Positions 28,747 to 37,332 of a stretch of 64,000 nucleotides of DNA are shown piece by piece (positions within the stretch are counted from its first letter, which is position 1; every line of letters starts with the position of its first letter). This DNA comes from Lutibacter sp. (GTDB lineage: Bacteria; Bacteroidota; Bacteroidia; Flavobacteriales; Flavobacteriaceae), in contig NZ_JAKIUR010000006.1 of the NCBI RefSeq assembly GCF_021647475.1, positions 1 to 64,000 on the forward strand, given 5' to 3'. The notes beneath the pieces are model-generated. The model ran no database searches, was not told where the DNA came from, and saw only the letters and a list, made by a program, of their open reading frames with translations. A program made the position numbers and the translations under genes.

Positions 28747-29607
28747 ATGGAAACTATTTCATGTAATAAATTAGAAGATGTTAAAATTACTATTCCAAAA
28801 CAAGTAGGTAAATTAGAAAATCAAAAAACAACCATTGTTAATGTTAGTGGAATTGAAGTAGGCGGAAAAGAAGTAGTGATTTTCGCAGGCCCTTGTGCTG
28901 TAGAAAACAAGGAGCAACTATTTGAAACTGCTAAATCGGTAAAAGCTAGTGGTGCTAAAATATTAAGAGGAGGTGCATTTAAACCACGCTCATCTCCTTA
29001 TAGTTTTCAAGGTCTAGGTAAAGAAGGACTAGAATTACTTAGTCAAGTTAATAAAGCATTAGATATACCAATAGTAACTGAGGTAATGGATACTAGGCAA
29101 GTTGAACTAGTATCAGAATATGCCGATTTAATACAAGTAGGCTCACGTAATATGCAAAATTTTCCACTTTTAAAAGAAGTCGGTAAAAGTAAAAAACCTG
29201 TTTTGCTTAAAAGAGGTATGATGGCAACTATTGAAGAGTTTTTAAATGCGGCAGAATATATTCTTAGCCAAGGTAACAATCAAGTAATACTTTGTGAAAG
29301 AGGCATACGTACTTTTGAAACTTCAACAAGAAATACACTCGATTTAAGTGCTGTGCCCATGTTAAAACATCTTACTCATCTTCCGGTTATTGTAGATCCA
29401 AGTCATGGAACAGGTTTAAGATGGATGGTACCTATTATGGCAAAAGCGGCTGTTGCTGCTGGTGCTGATGGCCTTATTATGGAAGTACATTATAAACCAG
29501 AAATAGCATTATGTGATGGAAATCAATCGCTTCGACTTAACGAATTTTCAGAGCTTATGGTTGATTTGGGAAAAATTGCCAAGGCTGTCGGCAGAACTAT
29601 TTTATGA
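28747..29607 (+). CDS. 3-deoxy-7-phosphoheptulonate (DAHP) synthase, type I-beta
   Basis: Condenses phosphoenolpyruvate and erythrose 4-phosphate, the first step of the shikimate pathway. The 286-aa barrel shows 'GPCAVE' (metal Cys near residue 50), KILRGGAFKPRSSPYSF, 'DPSHGTG' and a C-terminal 'EVHYKP..ALCDG'. It lacks the N-terminal ferredoxin-like regulatory domain and any chorismate mutase or ACT domain, so it should escape feedback inhibition. A stand-alone, probably unregulated copy inside an envelope-protein operon suggests a dedicated supply of shikimate or chorismate for this cluster instead of general amino-acid synthesis. It overlaps the next gene by 4 nt (ATGA). Confidence 0.92.
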   Translation: METISCNKLEDVKITIPKQVGKLENQKTTIVNVSGIEVGGKEVVIFAGPCAVENKEQLFETAKSVKASGAKILRGGAFKPRSSPYSFQGLGKEGLELLSQVNKALDIPIVTEVMDTRQVELVSEYADLIQVGSRNMQNFPLLKEVGKSKKPVLLKRGMMATIEEFLNAAEYILSQGNNQVILCERGIRTFETSTRNTLDLSAVPMLKHLTHLPVIVDPSHGTGLRWMVPIMAKAAVAAGADGLIMEVHYKPEIALCDGNQSLRLNEFSELMVDLGKIAKAVGRTIL

Positions 29608-30704
29608 ACAAAACCTTTTTCATAGTAAGTTTAAGTTTATTAGTATTTGTTCAGGATGTATTTTCTCAACAAGAAAAATTAACCTCTAATAAACTCATTA
29701 AAATAGGACTTTTAATTCCAAATAGTAAAGCTACTGAAGCTAAGTTCGGAGCAGAAATGGCAATTAATAAAGCAAATAAAGAACACAGTAAAAAAGGGCT
29801 ATCATTTCAATTAATCATTCGTTCTTTAAAAGGTTCTTGGGGAACAGGATCTAGTAAAGCGGTAGCCTTAATTTTTAAGGATAATGTTTGGGCAATAATG
29901 GGGGCTCATGATGGAAGAAATGCTCATTTAGTGGAACAGGTAATATCCAAAACTCATGTGGTTTATTTATCTTCTTGGGCAACGGATCCTACACTTTCAC
30001 AAGCTTTTATTCCTTGGTATTTTAGCTGTGTACCAAATGATAATCAACAAGTAAAAGCTTTAGTTGAAGAAATTTATAAAAAAAGAAAGTTGACTAAAAT
30101 TGCTATAGTTTCTAGCGAAAGTTTTGATGCTAATGATACTTTTAAAACATTTTTAAAAGAAACTCAAGCAATGGGTCAACCAGAACCTATGCAGTTTATT
30201 TATAATAGTTCAAGTTTAAATTTTAATAGTTTAATAACAAAAATTAATAATGCTGAAATTCAATCCATTGTGTTTTTAGATAATCCTTCTTCTTCTCTAA
30301 ATTTAATTCAAAATTTCAAAAAAAATATTTCTATTTTTGGAACATTAGCGTTTTTCAGAGAAAATGCTTTTGATAAGGTAAAATTATCGCAATACAACCA
30401 TACTATTTTAGTGTCAACAGGAAATTGGCTTGATTCAAAAAACTCTATATTTAACAATAAATTCCGACAAAAATATGGCAAAGCCCCAAGTGCTGTTGCT
30501 GCTTATGCCTATGATGGTATAAATTTGCTTATTAATGCTATTAAACGTTCTTGGCCCAATCGTACAAAAGTTAAAGAAGAACTTTCAAACATTAATTACA
30601 AAGGTGTTACAGGATTAATTCAATTTGATGATAAAGGAAATCGAAAAAACGCTGCTGGCTTAATAGAAATTGAAAATGGGAATCCTATTATTATTAAAAA
30701 ATGA
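29604..30704 (+). CDS. Orphan LivK-like ABC substrate-binding protein (2)
   Basis: 366 aa with signal peptide (MNKTFFIVSLSLLVFVQDVFS) and a type I binding fold ('IKIGLLIPNSKATEAKFGAEMAI'). It is a diverged paralogue of the 27417 protein: both share the order of blocks '...AAYAYDGINLLINAIK' and 'YKGVTGLIQFD' near the C-terminus. It overlaps the DAHP synthase stop by 4 nt, so an exported binder and a cytoplasmic biosynthetic enzyme are translationally coupled. That supports the idea that the bound ligand is the pathway product. No ABC permease is nearby. Confidence 0.8.
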   Translation: MNKTFFIVSLSLLVFVQDVFSQQEKLTSNKLIKIGLLIPNSKATEAKFGAEMAINKANKEHSKKGLSFQLIIRSLKGSWGTGSSKAVALIFKDNVWAIMGAHDGRNAHLVEQVISKTHVVYLSSWATDPTLSQAFIPWYFSCVPNDNQQVKALVEEIYKKRKLTKIAIVSSESFDANDTFKTFLKETQAMGQPEPMQFIYNSSSLNFNSLITKINNAEIQSIVFLDNPSSSLNLIQNFKKNISIFGTLAFFRENAFDKVKLSQYNHTILVSTGNWLDSKNSIFNNKFRQKYGKAPSAVAAYAYDGINLLINAIKRSWPNRTKVKEELSNINYKGVTGLIQFDDKGNRKNAAGLIEIENGNPIIIKK

Positions 30705-30744
30705 ATTTAAATAGTTATTCTTTTTATTTCTTAATTTTGAATGT

Positions 30745-33700
30745 ATGAAAAATATTTTAATTTATGTTTTAGTCACAATTTTTTCAATTACACTATTTAG
30801 CTGTAAGGAGTCTGAAAAAGAGAGGAAACAAAAATCTATTGATTTGATGAGTTCAAGAACTTTGGGTTTAGGATATCTTGAAGATTTTAAACTTGAAAAG
30901 GCAGAAAAAGAATTCCTTAAGTTTATAAAGTTGGCACCAAAAGAAAAGCTGGGATACGCTAATTTAGGATTAACCTATTTAAGAATGGGGAAGTATGTTG
31001 ATGCTGAAAAACAACTTTTTAAAGCTATTAAAATCGACCCAAAGGATGCCAATGTAAAATTATTATTAGCAACCGTTTATCAGATGAATGATGAACGTAA
31101 AAAAGCCATTTCAGTACTTGTTGATGCACTAAAATTAGATCCAGATCATTTAAAAATACTGTATAAACTTTCTGAATTATATGCTGTAGATGCTAATGTT
31201 GAATCAAAAAAACAAAGAAAAAAATACATTCTTCATCTTGTTGAAAAGGCACCAGGAAATTTAGTCCCACTGCTTAATTTGATTGATATATATATCCGCG
31301 AAGGGAATAATGATAAAGCAATAGAAAAATTAGAAATTGCACGAAAACAATTTCCAGCGTTTCCAAAAGAGGCTATTCCTTTCTTTAGTAAAACACTTTC
31401 CTTACTAAAAAAACAGGATTCAAAAGCAGCAGTCATACCATTTACAATTTTTAACAATTATTTAAAACTAAGCTTTCCTTATCAAGAAGGAATGAAAAAA
31501 TTAAAAGGTCCCGGTGGTGCATTGGTAGGTTTTCCTCTAATCACTTTTGATCAACAATCCGAAACGCATACTTTAAAAAATAGTGATATTCTTGATGCAA
31601 TTAAATTTACAGAAATAACTTCATCTGCGGGATTAGATATTGTTCCAAAATTAATAGATAATACAAACAATAAATTTCAAAATTCAACGCATGTTGTGGC
31701 AGCTGATTATAATGGAGATGGGAATACGGATCTTTATATAAGTACTTACGATGCTACTTCATCAACCTACAAGCATTATTTATTTAATAACGATGGGGTT
31801 AATTTTAAGGATGTTGCTAAAAATGTAGGTATCAAAAAATGTGGTAAAGAGGCATCTGCAACCTTTGCAGATTTTGATAATGATGGATTCTTAGATTTAT
31901 ATATTGTTAGTAATGATGGGGATAAATTATATCGAAATTTTGGAAAAGGAATTTTTAAAGATATAACTGATACGTCTAAAATTGGAAGTCAAAAAGATGG
32001 TAATAAAGGATTGTTTTTTGATATTGACCATGACGGAGATCTCGATTTATTTGAAGCAACTGAAAAGTCCAACTTAGTATTCAGAAATAATGGCGATGGT
32101 ACATTTTTAGAACAAGCAAAAAAAATGGGTGTAGCTGGTGAGGATAATGAAAACACTTCAGATGCGGCTTTTGGCGATTTTGACGACGACGGAGACATAG
32201 ATCTTATTGTTGTAAATAAAAATGCTAATAATAGATTATACAGTAACCAAAGACAAGGTATTTTTAAGGATATAACTAAAATAAGCGGACTTAAAAATAA
32301 TGATAATTCTACTTCTGTAGCCGTTGGAGACTATAATAACGACGGCTTTTTGGATATGTTTATAACTTCACTTAACGGAGAAAATAGTACATTGTATCGC
32401 AATTTAGGTCATGGAAGTTTTGAAGCTGTAAAAACAAAAAACATGTTTTCAGCACTTAATAATATCCATGCTTTCGACGTTAAATTTTTTGATTTTGATA
32501 ATGATGGTTTTCTAGATATTATAATTGCTGGAAAATCAAAACAAAAGGATAGTCGTGGTGTATTGCTCTATCATAATAATGGAAATGGAAAATTCAAAGA
32601 TGTTTCAAATTTATTGCCAGCATCTATAAAAGACGGAAATGAAATAGCACTTTTTGATTATAATAATGACGGAGATATTGATGTAGTTATTGCTAGAATA
32701 AATGGAGGAGTTTCTTTATTAAGAAATGATGGTGGTAATATTAATCACTATGTAAATATGAAATTGGTTGGCTTACGTGCTGGAAGTGCAAAAAATAATT
32801 ATTTTGGAATTGGTGCAAAAGTTGAAATGCGTTCAGGAAACCTTTATCAAACTTCGGTAGTTACTAATCAAAATGTTCATTTTGGTTTAGGAAATCGTTC
32901 AAAAGCAGATATCATTAGAATTACTTGGACTAATGGCGTTCCTCAAAACATTTTTCTTCCAGGTGCTGATCAAGCACTTATTGAAGCTCAAACTCTAAAA
33001 GGCTCTTGTCCGTTTTTATATACTTGGAATGGTAAAAAATATGTGTTTGCAAAAGATATAATTTGGAGGAGTGCATTAGGTATGCCACTTGGCATTATGG
33101 GAGGAAATATGAAACGAGCTTTCCCTAATGCATCGGATGATTATATTAAAATAAATGGCAATTTGTTAAAACCAAAAAATGGTAAATATTCCATTCAAGT
33201 AACTTCTGAACTTTGGGAAACTATTTATATTGATAAAATACAGCTGCTAGCAGTTGATCATCCTGATTCTATAGCTATTTATGTTCCAGAACAATTTTCT
33301 CCACCACCATTTCCTGGATTAAAAATATATCAGGTTCAAAAAAAATATTTTCCTGTTTCAGTTACAGATTCTAAAGGAAGCGATTTGCTACCTTTTATTG
33401 TAAAAAAAGATAATAAATATGTACACAATTTTGAATCCGGAAAATATCAAGGGGTAACAACAATGCATGATTTAATTCTAGATCCTGGTAAAGCAGGTTA
33501 TAAGGATAAATTATTTATTTTTCTAAACGGTTGGATTTTTCCAACGGATGCTAGTATAAATGTTGCGCTTTCACAATCGGATAAACTAAAGAGTTCACTG
33601 CCTATAATCCAAGTAATTAATAAAAAAGGACAATGGCAAACCGTAATTAATAATTTAGGTTTTCCAATGGGGAAAAATAAAACGGTAATTGCAGATTTAA

Positions 33701-34308
33701 CAGGGAAATTCCTTTCATCGGATCATAGAGTTCGTATTTTAACCAATATGGAAATATATTGGGATCAAATATTCTTTTCCAATGAAAATGTAAAGGGTTC
33801 TTTAAACACAACAGCTTTAAATATTGATTCGGCTGATATTCATTATAGAGGATTTTCTAAAAGTTATAGAAAAGGAGGAAGATACGGACCTCATTGGTTT
33901 GATTATTACACTGTAGATAAAAATACAAAATGGCGAGATTTATCAGGAAATTACACCCGTTATGGCGATGTAAAACCGCTATTAACGGAATCAGATAATC
34001 AATATATTATTTCTAATGCAGGTGATGAAACCTCTATTACATTTGATACTAAAAACTTACCAAAATTAAAAAAAGGATGGAAAAGAGATTTTTTAATTCA
34101 TAGCGTTGGTTGGGTAAAAGATGGTGATATAAATACGGCACTTGGAAATAAAGTGTTGCCACTTCCTTTTCACGGTATGTCAAGCTATCCGCCTTCTAAA
34201 AAAGATGTATATCCAAATAATCCAGAACTTATAAAGTATCAAAACAAGTATAATACTAGAGTTGTAAATACTGATAATTTTAAAAATTCAATTAAAAAAG
34301 TAAACTAA
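30745..34308 (+). CDS. TPR - FG-GAP - ASPIC/UnbV lipoprotein with novel C-terminal region
   Basis: 1187 aa with lipobox (ITLFSCKES). TPR helices fill about 30-200 ('GYANLGLTYLRMGKYVDAEKQ', 'AIKIDPKDANVKLLLATVYQ', split over several repeats). VCBS blades run about 300-640 (DYNGDGNTDLYI, DFDNDGFLDLYI, DYNNDGDIDVVI). An ASPIC/UnbV domain (about 650-725) ends with DIIRITWTNG. The last ~450 residues begin 'CPFLYTWNGKKYVFAKDI' and hold beta-rich sequence I do not recognise as a named domain. The multi-domain build suggests a scaffold in the periplasm or outer membrane. It ends TAATG, sharing 1 nt with the next FG-GAP gene. Confidence 0.85.
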   Translation: MKNILIYVLVTIFSITLFSCKESEKERKQKSIDLMSSRTLGLGYLEDFKLEKAEKEFLKFIKLAPKEKLGYANLGLTYLRMGKYVDAEKQLFKAIKIDPKDANVKLLLATVYQMNDERKKAISVLVDALKLDPDHLKILYKLSELYAVDANVESKKQRKKYILHLVEKAPGNLVPLLNLIDIYIREGNNDKAIEKLEIARKQFPAFPKEAIPFFSKTLSLLKKQDSKAAVIPFTIFNNYLKLSFPYQEGMKKLKGPGGALVGFPLITFDQQSETHTLKNSDILDAIKFTEITSSAGLDIVPKLIDNTNNKFQNSTHVVAADYNGDGNTDLYISTYDATSSTYKHYLFNNDGVNFKDVAKNVGIKKCGKEASATFADFDNDGFLDLYIVSNDGDKLYRNFGKGIFKDITDTSKIGSQKDGNKGLFFDIDHDGDLDLFEATEKSNLVFRNNGDGTFLEQAKKMGVAGEDNENTSDAAFGDFDDDGDIDLIVVNKNANNRLYSNQRQGIFKDITKISGLKNNDNSTSVAVGDYNNDGFLDMFITSLNGENSTLYRNLGHGSFEAVKTKNMFSALNNIHAFDVKFFDFDNDGFLDIIIAGKSKQKDSRGVLLYHNNGNGKFKDVSNLLPASIKDGNEIALFDYNNDGDIDVVIARINGGVSLLRNDGGNINHYVNMKLVGLRAGSAKNNYFGIGAKVEMRSGNLYQTSVVTNQNVHFGLGNRSKADIIRITWTNGVPQNIFLPGADQALIEAQTLKGSCPFLYTWNGKKYVFAKDIIWRSALGMPLGIMGGNMKRAFPNASDDYIKINGNLLKPKNGKYSIQVTSELWETIYIDKIQLLAVDHPDSIAIYVPEQFSPPPFPGLKIYQVQKKYFPVSVTDSKGSDLLPFIVKKDNKYVHNFESGKYQGVTTMHDLILDPGKAGYKDKLFIFLNGWIFPTDASINVALSQSDKLKSSLPIIQVINKKGQWQTVINNLGFPMGKNKTVIADLTGKFLSSDHRVRILTNMEIYWDQIFFSNENVKGSLNTTALNIDSADIHYRGFSKSYRKGGRYGPHWFDYYTVDKNTKWRDLSGNYTRYGDVKPLLTESDNQYIISNAGDETSITFDTKNLPKLKKGWKRDFLIHSVGWVKDGDINTALGNKVLPLPFHGMSSYPPSKKDVYPNNPELIKYQNKYNTRVVNTDNFKNSIKKVN

Positions 34309-35975
34309 TGTCAAAAGTTAATTTTAAAAATTCATTTTATGTTTTGTTATTTTTTTGTATTCCTACTTTATTGATTGCTCAAAAAACTAAAATACAATTT
34401 ACAGATGTAACCCATAAAGCAGGGATAGATTTCAACTACACTTTTGGCGATGATTCCTATGTAAATATTCTAGAAAGTAGTGGTTCTGGCGTAACTGTTT
34501 TTGACTATAATAATGATGGTTTTATGGATTTGTATTTGCTAAACGGAAAATATCTTGAAGGCATTTCAGATGCGGATGGCAAAAAGTATCAGAACTACCA
34601 TAATGAATTATACAAAAATAATGGAAATGGTACTTTTACTAAAGTTACTCAAAAATCAGGGTTAGCAGGAAACAATTGGGGAGAGGCAGCCGGAGCCATT
34701 GATTTAGACCATGATGGTTTTCAAGATTTGTATGTGTTAAATTATGGACCAAATGTTTTTTATCATAATAACGGGAATGGCACTTTTACTGATATCACTT
34801 CAAAGTTAGGTTTACAAGGACCAGATAAATTGAATGGTTTTACAAAATGGAGTATTGGTGTTTCATTTTTCGATTATAATTTAGATGGAAGATTAGATGC
34901 TATGGTTGGTAATTTTTTAGCGTTTGACCCAAAATATATTTCTACGCAAACTCCTGGAATGATGCCACATCCATCAGAATATAAAGGTCAAGCATCTATG
35001 TTATACGAACAGCAAAAGGATGGTAAATTTGTGGATGTTACTAAAAAAGAGGGCTTGTATTACCCTGATTCAAAATGTATGGGATTAACGGTTTATGATT
35101 ATGATAATGATGGTGATTTGGATATTTTTCAAGCCAATGACCATCAGTTAAATTTTTTATTTAAGAATGAAAATGGGACATTTAAAAATGTTGGCGTAGC
35201 AAGTGGTGTAGCCGCAAATAGCCAAGGTGACCCAACAGGTTCTATGCATGCAACTATTGGCGATGTTGATGGTGACGGATTGATTGATATACTTGTTGCA
35301 GATTTAAGGTATGGAGCTCTATATAAAAACCTTGGCAACGGTTTATTCAAAGATATTACTCAAGAAAGTGGCGTGGCACAAGCGATATCAGGTAAAGGAA
35401 GCTGGGGAACTGCATTTGTTGATTTTGACAACGATGGAGATTTGGATATAGTTGCCACCAATGGAACTGCTGAAGTGCTTAAATTACAATATCCCCTATT
35501 ACTAGAAAATGATGGGAAAGGACATTTTAGAAATGTTGGTGCAGAATATGGCTCCTACTTTTCAACCAAACGGTCTGGTCGTGGATTAGCAGTTTGGGAT
35601 TTTGATAATGATGGTGATATGGACATCATTATTTCTCATCTTGATAAAATAGCAACGCCATCACTTTTAAGAAATGATGGTGGAAATAAAAACCATTGGC
35701 TTGGGTTAATTCTGAAGGGAAAAGAGGGTCAGGCTTCTACTATTGCAGCAAAAGTTATTGTTAGCACAGAAAATAAAAAGCAAGTACTAATTAATCAATG
35801 GACAACAGGTTACCTTTCTAATAGCGACCCACGATTGCATATTGGATTAGGCAAACAGAATCAAATTGATACACTTGAAATTAATTGGTCTGATGGCACA
35901 AAAGAAGTTTATAAAAATATTGTAGCCAATCATTACATTACCATACTTCAGGGTAAAGGAATTATAAAAAATTAA
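34308..35975 (+). CDS. Short CRTAC1-type FG-GAP protein with C-terminal ASPIC/UnbV
   Basis: 555 aa. A signal peptide (FKNSFYVLLFFCIPTLLIAQ) without lipobox Cys indicates a soluble exported protein, unlike the 20492 paralogue. VCBS blades (DYNNDGFMDLYL, DYDNDGDLDIFQ, DFDNDGDMDIII) lead to a C-terminal ASPIC/UnbV domain (about 465-545; TGYLSNSDPRLHIGLG, LEINWSDG). Its start overlaps the stop of the TPR/FG-GAP gene by 1 nt, implying coupled translation and probably a physical pair. The asparagine-synthetase-like gene follows after 28 nt. Confidence 0.88.
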   Translation: MSKVNFKNSFYVLLFFCIPTLLIAQKTKIQFTDVTHKAGIDFNYTFGDDSYVNILESSGSGVTVFDYNNDGFMDLYLLNGKYLEGISDADGKKYQNYHNELYKNNGNGTFTKVTQKSGLAGNNWGEAAGAIDLDHDGFQDLYVLNYGPNVFYHNNGNGTFTDITSKLGLQGPDKLNGFTKWSIGVSFFDYNLDGRLDAMVGNFLAFDPKYISTQTPGMMPHPSEYKGQASMLYEQQKDGKFVDVTKKEGLYYPDSKCMGLTVYDYDNDGDLDIFQANDHQLNFLFKNENGTFKNVGVASGVAANSQGDPTGSMHATIGDVDGDGLIDILVADLRYGALYKNLGNGLFKDITQESGVAQAISGKGSWGTAFVDFDNDGDLDIVATNGTAEVLKLQYPLLLENDGKGHFRNVGAEYGSYFSTKRSGRGLAVWDFDNDGDMDIIISHLDKIATPSLLRNDGGNKNHWLGLILKGKEGQASTIAAKVIVSTENKKQVLINQWTTGYLSNSDPRLHIGLGKQNQIDTLEINWSDGTKEVYKNIVANHYITILQGKGIIKN

Positions 35976-36003
35976 AAAATATTGATTAATAAAAGCAAGG
36001 AAT

Positions 36004-37332
36004 ATGAATAGTATGTATGTTAGTAAAGTCGTGGATTTAACAAATCCTAAAAAAAATGTCATCTATAATATGACGCATGATGAAGCTGTTAACGTTGTTA
36101 AATCAGGCGATGTTGAAGCTGTTCGGAAAATAGATGGGCAATTTGCCCTGGTTTCTGTGGAAGGTAAAACCATTAGAATGGCAAGGTCAATTGGAAGACC
36201 ATTGCGTTATTTTATTGCAAAAAGAGCTGCTGGACCACAATTAGTGTTGGCAGAACGTATTGACACCATTTTTGAATATCTTAAAAAAGAAGGTATGGAT
36301 AATCAGTTTCATCCTTCATACACTCGTTTGGTACCTGCACATTATATTACAAAAATTGAATTATTAGGTTGTCCAGATCCTAATCCTGTTTACAGCCGAT
36401 TTTTCACACCACAACGCAACAAATTTAAACCTGAAAATATTGAGCAAATAGCAACTGACTACATCGGTTCTGTTTATAATGAAATTAAAAAATGGTTACA
36501 ATTTAGAGCTAAAACCGGACCAATTGGCGTTACTTTTTCTGCTGGAATTGATAGCGGTTCCATTTTCTTATTAACTTATTATGCGTTGAAGGAATTAGGT
36601 GAAAGCCCATCAAGATTAAAAGCTTTTACACTTTCTATTGATGGAGATGGAGCAGATTTAATTCAGGCTCGAAAATTTTTATCAGATTTAAATTTAGAAT
36701 TATTTTTAGAACCAGTTGAATTAAAATATGAAGACTTAAATTGGAAAGAAGCCATAAATGTGGTTGAAGATTATAAACCACTAGACATACAATCAGCTAC
36801 CATGAATTTATCACTTTTACAGGGAATTAGATCTCGTTATCCAGATTGGAAATATATGATTGATGGCGATGGTGGTGATGAAAATCTTAAAGATTATCCA
36901 ATTGAAGAAAATCCAGAACTAACCATACGAAGCGTACTTAATAATTTAATGTTATATCACGAAGGCTGGGGTGTAGAATCCATCAAACATTCTTTAACGT
37001 ATTCAGGTGGATTGAGCCGCGGTTATATGCGTACATTTTCACCTTCAGATTCACTGAATTTTGAAGGATTTAGTCCTTATACCTTGCCAAATGTTATTGA
37101 TATTTCTGAGGGAATCCCTTATATTGAAATGACTAATTGGGATCACGAAAAATTATATGAGTTAAAAGGTAAAATTGTAGCTATGGGAGTAAAAGCCATA
37201 ACAGGTATGGATATGCCTGTGTTCCCAAAAAGACGTTTTCAACACGGAACAGTTTCTCTATCAGATTTTAACAGACAATTTCCTGAAAAAGAGATAGATT
37301 ACAGGAAAGCGTTTCTATCTAAGTATGAATGA
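36004..37332 (+). CDS. Asparagine-synthetase-like ATP-dependent ligase lacking the glutaminase Cys
   Basis: 442 aa, cytoplasmic. The C-terminal domain carries a PP-loop variant FSAGIDSGS (178-186), which activates a carboxylate as acyl-adenylate. 'YMIDGDGGDENL' is the second AsnB-type motif. The N-terminal ~120 residues resemble a shrunken Ntn glutaminase domain, but the essential Cys2 is absent (MNSMYVSKV), so it cannot take ammonia from glutamine. Enzymes of this kind, such as beta-lactam synthetase and some peptide cyclases, use an internal or external amine. It overlaps the radical SAM gene by 8 nt, pointing to a joint pathway. It is shorter than housekeeping AsnB (about 550-630 aa). The substrate is unknown. 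Confidence 0.8.
   Translation: MNSMYVSKVVDLTNPKKNVIYNMTHDEAVNVVKSGDVEAVRKIDGQFALVSVEGKTIRMARSIGRPLRYFIAKRAAGPQLVLAERIDTIFEYLKKEGMDNQFHPSYTRLVPAHYITKIELLGCPDPNPVYSRFFTPQRNKFKPENIEQIATDYIGSVYNEIKKWLQFRAKTGPIGVTFSAGIDSGSIFLLTYYALKELGESPSRLKAFTLSIDGDGADLIQARKFLSDLNLELFLEPVELKYEDLNWKEAINVVEDYKPLDIQSATMNLSLLQGIRSRYPDWKYMIDGDGGDENLKDYPIEENPELTIRSVLNNLMLYHEGWGVESIKHSLTYSGGLSRGYMRTFSPSDSLNFEGFSPYTLPNVIDISEGIPYIEMTNWDHEKLYELKGKIVAMGVKAITGMDMPVFPKRRFQHGTVSLSDFNRQFPEKEIDYRKAFLSKYE

Noticed and set aside
30732..30739. TAATTTTG as a promoter for the TPR/FG-GAP gene
   Set aside because: It is only 5 nt before the ATG at 30745, so the transcript would start inside the codon region. The gene is more likely part of the upstream operon.
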